From Palaemon carinicauda (taxonomy: Eukaryota > Arthropoda > Malacostraca > Decapoda > Palaemonidae), in assembly GCF_036898095.1 (NCBI RefSeq), contig NC_090730.1, positions 28,599,780-28,663,779 of the forward strand: DNA of 64,000 bases, written 5' to 3'. Shown here piece after piece: positions 56,287 to 64,000 of the stretch. Both the position numbers and the translations under genes were made by a program. Positions within the stretch are counted from its first letter, which is position 1; every line of letters starts with the position of its first letter. The notes below the pieces were generated by a model. That model saw nothing but the letters and a program-made list of their open reading frames with translations. It was not told where the DNA came from and searched no databases.

Positions 56287-57385
56287 TTAGGGCCGAGCTG
56301 TAAAGGCCCTATGGAGGAGGGAGTCCGTGCTGGATTTCCTCCACCTCTCAGCCGTTCGCTCCATGTCTTGAGGCTCAAATAGGTTCTCCCCCAGAAGGGA
56401 AGCATGTCTGAGCCTACACACATCCACGGCGGGGACTTTCGGATGGAATCTCTCGGCCACAGCATCGCGCCGCTTCAACACCGAGTTGGCCCACAAACTT
56501 GATGGAGTGGGTGCCCGAGAGTAAGAAGGTCTCCAGGGCCTTCCTATTGGTCTCCTTGGACAAGTCCTCCGAGCGCAGTAGGATGCCCAGAGTTCCTAGC
56601 CAAAAGTCCAGCCACGAAGTGGCCTGCATGGCACATTTAGCGACCTTCTCATGGCTAATGATTTCTGCCGCCGAGAACGACACCTGCCGGGCAGAGAGCT
56701 TCTCAAGGGGAACTCCCTTCGCCAGCTCCTCCACGGAGTGATGGAGGGGAAGAGCGAGGCTGGACTCACCCAAGATCTCAAAATACCTCCTCTGCTGGAG
56801 ACGAGGAGGAGGGATGAGCTTGTTCCCGGCAGAGGAACGACTGGAGGAGGCAAGAATCGCGAGCTGAGCGTTGGCCCTAGCTCTGGCACTCTTCAGACCC
56901 CAAGACCAGGGCAGAGCCGCACTGGACTTAGGGGCCTTCCGAACGTCAAACAGTTCATCTAAGATAGTGTCCTTGCCTTCACGGGGGGCGATGACGGGGT
57001 CCATAAGCCCGTTAAGTTGCCTTATCAGGCTCAGGACCTGCCAAAAGGCATGTTCGGATTCCTGCTGATCTCCTCCTTGCGGGGTGGCAGCTAAGTCTCC
57101 TGTCCCCGGAATCTCTTCCTGGGGTGAAGCGTGGACGTTCCCCCGGGGAGCCGCGGGTTCCTGGCAAATCCTCGAAGATGACTTTGAGACGGTCTTGGAG
57201 TCCTTGGATTCCCTCCTGGGAGGAATACAGGATCCCAACAAAGAGGTTCGAGGAGCCCCTTCCTCACGAGATGACTCGTCTCCATGAAGAGAAGTTTCCC
57301 CCCTTGGTGCCAAGGGGAAGACTACCGCTTCACTAGACTCACCCGAGGACGGAAAGGCTTCGTCCACGGGAGAAGGAGAAAGCAC
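56287..57385 (-). pseudogene. DIRS-E gag, C-terminal half
   Basis: The frame 56414-57385 (323 codons) contains ESEHAFWQVLSLIRQLNGLM, LIPPPRLQQRRYFEILGE, LALPLHHSVEELAKGVPL, AAEIISHEKVAKCAMQATSWLD and ETFLLSGTHSIKF, all matching DIRS-A gag. A shift near 56490 moves it to 56287-56496 (WANSVLKRRDAVAERFH, ERTAERWRKS). This half shows what the DIRS-A gag looked like before the non-LTR insertion. No catalytic motif is seen. Confidence 0.72.
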
Positions 57386-57824
57386 TCAAGCAGGAGAAGG
57401 GGGCTTCGCGACAGACCTCTTGGGAACCAACTTCGCCCTGGGGGAAGTCACCACGAAGTCCACCCCTCTCTTTCTCTTCAGCGTAGGAGAGACAGCCGTT
57501 GTGTTGTTACCCTGGTCGGCGAGTGCTGGTTTCATCACCCTCACTAACGCCCGCATCAGAGGACCAAACCAAGTCTGTTGCTCCACAGACACAGAGTCCG
57601 AAATCCTCGCTGAAGGGAAAGGGATCGGGCGATCCTTTGGAGTGGACACCACAGTACCTGCCTGAAAAGAAGGGGGGGAAGAATGATGCACTAACCTCTC
57701 CGCAGTGTCTTCCTTGTCCTGCAGTACAGTCCTGCGTTTGGATGGGGGCGATCCCGAGCGCTGTCTAGGACACGCGTTCCTGCTGCTACCACTGGCTGCG
57801 AAATTCGCCGCGAACGATGGTTAC

Positions 57825-58065
57825 GCGAGGGCGAGTGGTCGCGCAAGCACGCAGGCGAGCGATCGCGCGGGCGCGCAGGGGGATGATCGCGCGGGCGAGC
57901 AGGCGAGCGGGCGCGTAGGCAAATGATCGCGCGGGCGAGCAGGCGAGCGGGCGAGCGGGCGAGCAGGCGAGCGGGCGAGCAGGCGAGCGGGCGCGTAGGC
58001 AAATGATCGCGCGGGCAAGCAGGCGACCGGGCGCGCAGGCGAGTGGGCGCGAGGGTCTACAGGTG
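57825..58065 (-). repeat. GC-rich minisatellite in DIRS-E gag (1)
   Basis: Units such as GGCGAGCAGGCGAGCGGGCG and GCAAATGATCGCGCGG alternate. They give ARPLACSPARLLARSP-type peptide in one frame and cause frame ambiguity. Confidence 0.9.
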
Positions 58066-58729
58066 AATGAGCGCGTGGCCAAGTCGGTGAACGAATGCGT
58101 TGGCGCGATGGCGAGGGAACACGTTGCCGCGTGGGCGAGGAAGGTCGCTGGCGGCGTAGATCAGCAGGTGATTGGTGGTGAGCTGGCGAACGCTGACGCG
58201 CAGGTGAGCGATGGCGCGTTGTCGCATGGTGACGCACTGGCGAGCGATAGCACGCAGGACGCGCAGGTGAATGATCGGGCGATGGCGAGCTAGTAGATGG
58301 CGAACCTTGTCCTTTCCGAACCTCCGGTCGACGACGCGTAGGAGAACGCAGGTTGTAAATCACGTGGGGGGTCCAGAGATCGCCGATAAACAGGTGATCG
58401 TTGACGCGTAGGAGAACGCTGACAAACAGGCGATACTAGGATCGTCTGTGAACGCTGGCAAGCAGGTGATCGCTGGCGAGCAAGGGGGCGACGCGTGAGA
58501 TCCTGTGAAGGAACAGGTGGCGCGGCGCGTTCACGAACAGGAACAGGAAGATCGTAGGCGCGTGGGCGAACATGTGCTTTTGAAACACGCGCTGGAGAAC
58601 GCGGACGATGTTGCGTAGACACAGGATGAGGATCGCGAGAGAGCTCAGGATACTGATGGCGCGCAGGGTGCCCAACAAGGACTGCAGGATGATCAAAGAC
58701 CACAGGGGAGCGCTGGCGAGCAGGCGGGC

Positions 58730-59065
58730 GATGATCCTCAAAAGAGCGCTGATGAACGGGAGAGCGCTGACGCTCAGAAGAGCGCTGACGAGCAGGGGAG
58801 CGCCTGTGCGCTAACACTGCAGAAGGGCGAGCAGGATTATGCTGGCGCGCTAAGCGCTCTTCAAGAACCACAGGATGTAGGATGTCCTTAGGAGAGCACT
58901 GACGAGGAGGGCGAACATCAGGAGAGCGCCGGCGAACAGGTGAGCGCTGACGAGCAGGAGAGCATTGACGAGCAAGAGAGCGCTGACGAGCAGGAGAGCG
59001 CTGACAAGCAGGAGAACGCTGACGAGCAGGAGAGCGCTGACGAGCAGGAGAGCGCCTGTGCGCTA
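58730..59065 (-). repeat. 18-bp minisatellite in DIRS-E gag (2)
   Basis: GAGCGCTGACGAGCAGGA units of 18 bp, most regular at 58930-59055. They encode RQRSPA on the minus strand; 18 bp keeps the frame whatever the copy number. Confidence 0.92.
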
Positions 59066-60239
59066 ACACTGCACGTGAAAGGGAAGAATCCCTTTGCCCC
59101 GAAGGAACCGTTGCCCGTCGGGTGACGAGTTCCCCAGGAGGTGAAGTTCTAGCAGGAGTAGGAGAACGGTCTGCAGAGAGGTCCAAAGGAGCAGGAGCTG
59201 TAGGCTGAGTACGACGAGGAGAGTCCCCTTCGGAGGAAGAGGATCCAAAAAGGCGCCTCTTAACCCCCTTATAAGGGGAAGGGAGGCCATTGCGACGCAG
59301 CGGACCGTGAGCCTTACGGCAAAGGCGGCCACGGGGAAGATCATCAGGACTATCAGTCCTCCGAAGGGGAGTCTCAGTCAAAGCACTTCCCTTAGAGGGA
59401 AGCTGAACAGCAGAAGAGCCCGTAGGACTCACTTCCCCCTTCGAAGGATGTACGGAAGGGGGAGGAGAGCCGTCAGCACCATCATCCTCAACTGCAGCTG
59501 CAGAGGATTGCCCTGCCACGTCGGAGGCCTCTGCCACCACGACGTCGACGATAGACAAGAGGGTCTACCTCTGCTACCGCCGGCGACTGCTTAACGGCGG
59601 CCCCCAACGAGACAAGGTCAATCAGGGCAACCCTGGAGGGCAAGCCCTTAAGCCCCAGGGAAGCCCAAATCTGTAAGAGATCATCATTAGACAATGAATT
59701 ATCAACAACCTCCCCCGGAGGAGGAGGGGGAACCGCCCCGCTAAGGGAGGCGACGCCCTCTCCCCCCACCCAAGGTCGGGAAACAACTAGGGCCTGCGCT
59801 ACCACTCGGCCGACTCTCCTTAGGAGCCGGACGAGGGGGAGCTTCGGAGGAGGTTTGGGCGGCGAAAGAAGAGTCACGAGAACCTTCCTCCTTCAAGGCA
59901 ACCCCCGAAGGAGAACGGTCTCTCTTGCACTTCTTCTTACGCCGGCGACCAAACCTCTCCCACTGGGAGGCAGACCACTCCCTACACTCATTACACATGT
60001 TTTCCAGGTCACACCGTCGGCCCCGACATTGAGGGCAAAGGGTGTGAGGATCCGTATCCAAGGCCGACATAAAGGTCCCACAAGGGCGGCCGGCAACACC
60101 AGGGCACGTACGCATAGCAAAGATCATATAAGGCAGTCAACTTCAAACACACACACAAGCTGTAGTAAAGAAAAAAGCAGAAAAAAGATTAAAGGCTGTC
60201 AACGAGGACGATGGACAGACACGTCTGTTCATCGCCGAG

Positions 60240-60428
60240 CCAAAAGTGAAGTGAAGCAAGTCACCGGTGTGTGGGGGGGGAGGGGTAGCAAGCTACCCTT
60301 CCCCTACCCCCCGCTAACTAGCGCGGGGGTAATTAACCCTCGTTAAAACTATTGGTTCGTCATTTCAACTGCGCTAAAAGGTAAACCCAATGTAAATAGC
60401 GTGGTTTGTATTTCGGTTACGGAACAAA
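60240..60428 (-). repeat. DIRS-E right ITR (5' end)
   Basis: Inverted copy of the left ITR, ending outward in GGTTACGGAAC-AAA (60426-60428). Confidence 0.87.
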
Positions 60429-60486
60429 TGACAAATTCGTAGGTAATTTGTATTTTTCCTAACCTTAGCTGGTATTTAATATGGGT

Positions 60487-60496
60487 TATTACTTTC
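60487..60496. repeat. 10-bp target-site duplication, left copy
   Basis: TATTACTTTC, repeated at 63857-63866. In DIRS-A the same ITR position reads GTATTACTTTCGGCG without interruption (about 1003-1017). Confidence 0.88.
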
Positions 60497-60654
60497 AGCC
60501 GCGGGGGCATAAAAACAATTAGAATAGCACCAACGTTATCCCTGCGTGTCGTAAGAGGCGACTAAAATGGACGGGACGAGGGGGCTGGGAACCCCCTCTC
60601 CTGTATCTACATCCTGTGAGACATCGACAAAGAGATGGAGCTGGGGGGAGAGTG

Positions 60655-61255
60655 ACTGCTCCCCGCACTCTAGTTTTGGGGTGTTTGAATGTGCGTGGAT
60701 GTAGTACGATAGAGAGTAAAAGATGTGAAATTGGAAGTATGTTTAGAATAGAAGGATGGATGTATTGGCCTTGTGTGAGACGAAGATAAAAGGAAAGGGT
60801 GAAGTGATGTTTGGTGAAATGTCTGGTAGAGTGTCTGGGATTGAAAGGGGAAGAGCGAGAGGGTGTGGCTTTATTGCTGAGTGAATGGATGACAGGTATA
60901 GTAGTGGAATGGAAGGAGATATCATCTAGGTTAATGTGGGTAAAGGTTAGGTTGGGTAGGGAATGTTGGGCGTTTGTCAGTGCGTATGGGCCAGATAGTG
61001 AGAAAAGTGAAGAAGAGCGGAATGAGTTCTGGAATGAATTAAACTAGGTGTGTAGAAGGACTGGGTAGAAGGAATTATGTAGTTGTCATGGGTGACTTAA
61101 ATGCTAGTGTGCACTGGAGAGGTAGAAGGTGTCATTGGGAAGTATGGCGTACCAGGTGAAAATGAGAGTGGTGAGAGACTAGTAGATATGTGTGTTGAGC
61201 AAGAGATGGTGATAAGTAATAGCTTTTTCAAAAAGATAAAAATAAGTATACATGG
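60655..61255 (+). pseudogene. RTE-like copy 2 endonuclease
   Basis: Recognisable pieces are LGCLNVRG-like at about 60678, MDVLALCETK-like at 60755, 60811-61047 (GVALLLSEWMTGIVVEWKEI, AFVSAYGPDSEKSEEERN), VVVMGDLNA at 61084 and VDMCVEQEMVISN at 61186. Single-base differences from copy 1 shift the frame at about 60750, 60860, 61045 and 61110, so no complete domain can be made. Confidence 0.78.
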
Positions 61256-61261
61256 GTAAGA

Positions 61262-63600
61262 GTGGCAAATGGAATAATAGAAAGGGCATTAATGGATTAT
61301 GTGTTGATAACTAAAAGAATGTTTGGAAGATTGAAAGACGTGCACGTGTTTAGGGGTGTGGCTAACGGTATGTCTGATCATTTTTTAGTGGAAGGAAAAT
61401 TAGTTGTTGCAAAAGAGTTGGGGAATAGAGTAGGTGGATGTAAAAGGGAGCTAGTGAGGGTTGAAGAGCTAATAAAACCGGGGGTAAAAAGTAAATATCA
61501 GGAAAGGTTAAACATGACATATGACGAAGTGAAAGTAAGAGAAACTGGCAATTTAGAGAAGAGGAAGTTAGTAAAAGAAAATTTTGTTGGGATTGCAAGT
61601 GATGTGTGTGGCAAGAAGGTTGTTGGAGGCAGCATGAGGAAGGGCAGTGAATGGTGGAATGAAGGAGTGAAGGTAAAAGTGGAAGAGAAAAAGAGGGCTT
61701 TTGAAGAATGGCTGCAGAGTAATAGTATAGAGAAGTATGAAAAATACAAAGAGAAAAATGTGGAAGTAAAGCGCATGGTACGTGAGGCAAAGAGGGCAGC
61801 TGACCTGAGGTGGAGTCAGGGATTGGGTCATTCATATGAAGAGAATAAGAAGTAGTTTAGGAAAGCAGTGAAGAGAGTATGGAAGGCTGGCTCAAGAATT
61901 GAAGAGACAGTGAAAGATGGAAATGGAAGGTTGTTAAAAGGAGAGGAGGCAAGGAAAAGATGGGCGGAATATTTTGAAAGTTTACTGAATGTTGAGGATA
62001 ATAGGGAGGCTGATATAATTGCTGTTGCAGGTGTTGAGGTGCAAGTGATTTGAGATGAGAATGAGAGAGAGATTACAATAGATGAAGTGAGGAGAGCACT
62101 AGATGAAACGAGAGTAGGAAAAGCACCTGGTATGGATGGTGTGAGAGCTGAGATGTTGAAGGAAGGGGATGTGACTGTACTTGAATGGTTGGTGAGATTG
62201 TTTAATGTGTTTTGTGTTGTCAATGGTACCAGTAGATTCGGTTTGTGCATGTATTGTACCACAATATAAGGGTAAGGGAGATGTGCATGAGTGTTGTAAT
62301 TCAAGAGGTATTAGTTTGTTAAGCATAGTTGGAAAAGTGTATGGTAGAGTAATGATTAATAGGATCAAGGATAAAACAGAGAATGCAATCTTAGAAGTAC
62401 AATGGTGGTTTTAGAAGAGGTAGGGGTTGTATGAATCAGATTATTACAGTAAGGCAGATATGCGAGAAATATTTAGCAAAAGGTAAGGAGGTGAATGTTG
62501 CGTTTATGGATCTGGAGAAAGCGTATGATAGAGTTGATATGGAAGCAATGTGGAATGTGATGAGGTTATATGGAGTTGGTGGAAGGTTGTTGCAAGCAGT
62601 GAAAAGTTTCTACAAAGGTAGTAAAGCATGTGTTAGGATAGGAAATGAAGTGAGTGATTGGTTTCTGGTGAGAGTGGGGCTGAGACAGGGATGTGTGATG
62701 TCACCGTGGTTGTTTAACTTGTAAGTTGATAGAGAGTGGTGAGAGAGGTGAATGCTTGAGTGTTTGGACGAGGATTAAAACTGGTAGACGAGAATGACCA
62801 TGAATGGGAGGTAAATCAGTTGTTGTTTGCGGATGATACTGTACTGGTTGCAGACACAGAAGAGAAGCTTGGCCGATTAGTGACAGAATTTGAAGTGTGT
62901 GTGTGAGAGAAGGAAGTTGAGAGTTAATGTGGGTAAGAGTAAGGTTATGAGATGTACGAGAAGGGAAGGTGGTGTAAGGTTGAATGTCATGTTGAATGGA
63001 GAGTTACTTGAGGAGGTGGATCAGTTTAAGTACTTGGGGTCTGTTGTTGCAGCAAATGGTGGAGTGGAAGCAGATGTACGTCAGAGAGTGAATGAAGGTT
63101 GCAAAGTGTTGGGGGCAGTTAAGGGAGTAGTAAAAAATAGAGGGTTGGGCATGAATGTGAAGAGAGTTCTATATGAGAAAGTGGTTGTACCAACTGTGAT
63201 GTATGGATCGGAGTTGTGGGGAATGAAAAAGATGGAGAGACAGAAATTGAATGTGTTTGAGATGAAGTGTCTAAGGAGTATGGCTGGTGTATCTCGAGTA
63301 GATAGGGTTAGGAACGAAGTGGTGAGAGTGAGAACGGGTGTAAGAAATGAGTTAGCAGCTAGAGTGGATATGAATGTGTTGAGGTGGTTTGGCCATGTTG
63401 AGAGAATGGAAAATGGCTGTCTGCTAAAGAAGGTGATGAATGCAAGAGTTGATGGGAGAAGTACAAGAGGAAGGCCAAGGTTTGGGTGGATGGATGGAGT
63501 GAAGGAAGCTCTGGGTGATAAGAGGATAGATGTGAGAGGGGCAAGAGAGCGTGCTAGAAATAGGAATGAATGGCGAGCGATTGTGACGCAGTTCCGGTAG
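61262..63600 (+). pseudogene. RTE-like copy 2 reverse transcriptase
   Basis: Frames 61262-61855, 61868-62053, 62087-62269, 62205-62414, 62431-62724 and 62890-63600. RT landmarks match copy 1: GVANGMSDHFLVEG, VPQYKGKGDVHECCNSRG, NVAFMDLEKAYDRVDME, GLRQGCVMSPWLFNL and FADDTVL (near 62828), then FKYLGSVVAANGG and LRWFGHVERM. Breaks occur at TAG 61853, TGA 62051, in 62205-62215, at 62412, at TAA 62722 and near 62890. All catalytic motifs can still be located, so the copy died recently. Confidence 0.85.
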
Positions 63601-63856
63601 GCCCTGCTGCTTCCTCCGATGCCTTAGATGACCGCGGAGGTAGCAGCAGTAGGGGATTCAGCATTATGAAGCTTCATCTGTGGTGGATAATGTGGGAGGG
63701 TGGGCTGTGGCACCCTAGCAGTACCAGCTGAACTCGGTTGAGTCCCTTGTTAGGCTGGGAGGAACGTAGAAAGTAGAGGTCCCCTTTTTTGTTTTGTTTC
63801 ATTTGTTGATGTCGGCTACTCCCCAAAATTGGGGGAAGTGCCTTGGTATATGTATG

Positions 63857-63866
63857 TATTACTTTC
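63857..63866. repeat. 10-bp target-site duplication, right copy
   Basis: TATTACTTTC, identical to 60487-60496. Confidence 0.88.
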
Positions 63867-64000
63867 GGCGTAGCTGAAATGACGAGCCACTAGAATTTTT
63901 AACAAGGGTTTACTACCCCACCGCTAGTTAGCGGGGGGTAGGGAGGGTAGCCTGCTATCCCCCCCTCCCCCCCACACACACACACACACACCTGAGCTTT

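Larger units (their letters stand above)
57386..60127 (-). pseudogene. DIRS-E gag, N-terminal half with RQRSP repeats and Cys-rich start
   Basis: Frames in order: 59741-60127 (MRTCPGVAGRPCG, TLCPQCRGRRC, CNECREW, RRRKKK), 59488-59877 (LPSRVALIDLVSLGAAVKQSP), and 58290-59558 (422 codons: SVHPSKGEVSPTG, VKRRLFGSSSSEGD, LDLSADRSPTPA). In the last of these RQRSPA units recur dozens of times. Then 57821-58363 (more repeats, shifted) and 57386-57691 (LKRKRGVDFVVTSPRAKLVP) follow. The frames need about four shifts to join. The same order is seen in DIRS-A. The basic repeat tract may bind RNA; that is inference. Confidence 0.7.
52265..60428 (-). mobile_element. DIRS-E, full-length DIRS1-like element of the DIRS-A family
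   Basis: 8.2 kb on the minus strand. Left ITR (52265-52470, end ACA-TGACAAATTCG, where AAA is expected), ICR (52541-52645, TTT at 52597-52599), pol (53084-56160), gag (56287-60127), right ITR (60240-60428, ending GGAAC-AAA). ORFs are collinear with DIRS-A and close to it in sequence. The right end abuts DIRS-F at the shared AAA 60426-60428. A 57-bp insertion (55242-55298) interrupts the RT. A C23 run at 52432-52454 lies in the left ITR. Confidence 0.88.
60497..63856 (+). mobile_element. RTE-like non-LTR retrotransposon (copy 2)
   Basis: 3360 bp, plus strand, inside the DIRS-F ITR. The 5' end starts AGCCGCGGGGGCATAAAA, so it lacks most of the hairpin unit of copy 1. It continues with the same 5' UTR (CCCTGCGTGTCGTAAGAGGC), endonuclease, RT, 3' UTR (GAAGCTTCATCTGTGGTGG) and a TATGTATG tail. 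By eye it is very close to copy 1 throughout, but it has many more disabling changes. Confidence 0.87.
60426..64000 (-). mobile_element. DIRS-F, 3' end of a further DIRS element abutting DIRS-E, running off the window
   Basis: TGACAAATTCGTAGGTAATT starts right after the shared AAA, then TATTTTTCCTAACCTTAGCT: this is the outer 3' end of a DIRS-A-family ITR. The ITR is interrupted at 60496 by the RTE-like copy 2 and resumes at 63857 (TTCGGCGTAGCTGAAATGAC, GCTAGTTAGCGGGGGG, CACACACACACACC) to the window end. Orientation is therefore minus, head to tail with DIRS-E. Its ICR and ORFs would lie to the right of the window. Confidence 0.82.

Noticed and set aside
57825..59065. Regular short repeats resembling a CRISPR array
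   Set aside because: The units are 15-21 bp with no unique spacers, lie within a transposon gag reading frame, and the genome is eukaryotic.

Overview
The window looks like nuclear DNA of an arthropod, most probably a decapod crustacean. The host sequence is AT-rich, with short GT-AG exons, long introns and long GA/TA microsatellites. Almost everything else is transposable elements, of kinds (DIRS tyrosine-recombinase elements, RTE-like, CR1/L2-like and I-group non-LTR elements, Tigger and piggyBac relics) that I associate with decapod genomes. The species-level guess is inference. No bacterial, plasmid or CRISPR content is seen.

Host gene: five exons on the minus strand (51603-51741, 48854-48954, 46091-46203, 20535-20746, 9855-10052) splice in phase into about 254 codons. 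They match the nucleotide-binding domain and following Cys-rich region of ZFYVE1/DFCP1, the double-FYVE omegasome protein. The P-loop exon (5') and the FYVE fingers (3') lie outside the window. The two largest introns (25.3 and 10.5 kb) are filled by nested transposons.

Region by region: 1-763 is the tail of an unidentified transcript-like unit ending in oligo(A). DIRS-A (937-9540) has inverted terminal repeats (ITRs), an internal complementary region (ICR), gag and an RT-RNase H-methyltransferase-recombinase ORF, and is interrupted by an I-group non-LTR fragment (5761-7214). Exon 9855-10052 follows. DIRS-B (11179-19217) sits inside an old plus-strand non-LTR element and itself carries a truncated CR1-like tail and a 1.5 kb unclassified insert. 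Exon 20535-20746 follows. DIRS-C (21393-44905) is an old copy split by an RTE-like element (21637-25044), by a CR1/L2-like element with a 2A-like motif that contains a Tigger transposon (25485-31655), and by a second CR1/L2-like copy (38137-43330). That second copy holds a piggyBac-like element, which holds a TIR element, which holds a long palindrome. Exons 46091-46203 and 48854-48954 flank a MER2-like TIR element. DIRS-D (49165-51510) is a deleted relic. After exon 51603-51741 come DIRS-E (52265-60428) and, directly abutting it, DIRS-F (60426 to the window end), whose terminal repeat is split by a second RTE-like copy (60497-63856).

All six DIRS copies point the same way as the host gene, and every one whose coding region can be read is broken. 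Several insertions can be dated relative to each other by intact target-site duplications and restored reading frames. No cooperating new gene system was found. The most unusual observations are the head-to-tail DIRS-E/DIRS-F junction, the co-orientation of the DIRS copies, the six-layer nest at 21.4-44.9 kb, and several precisely bounded small insertions.
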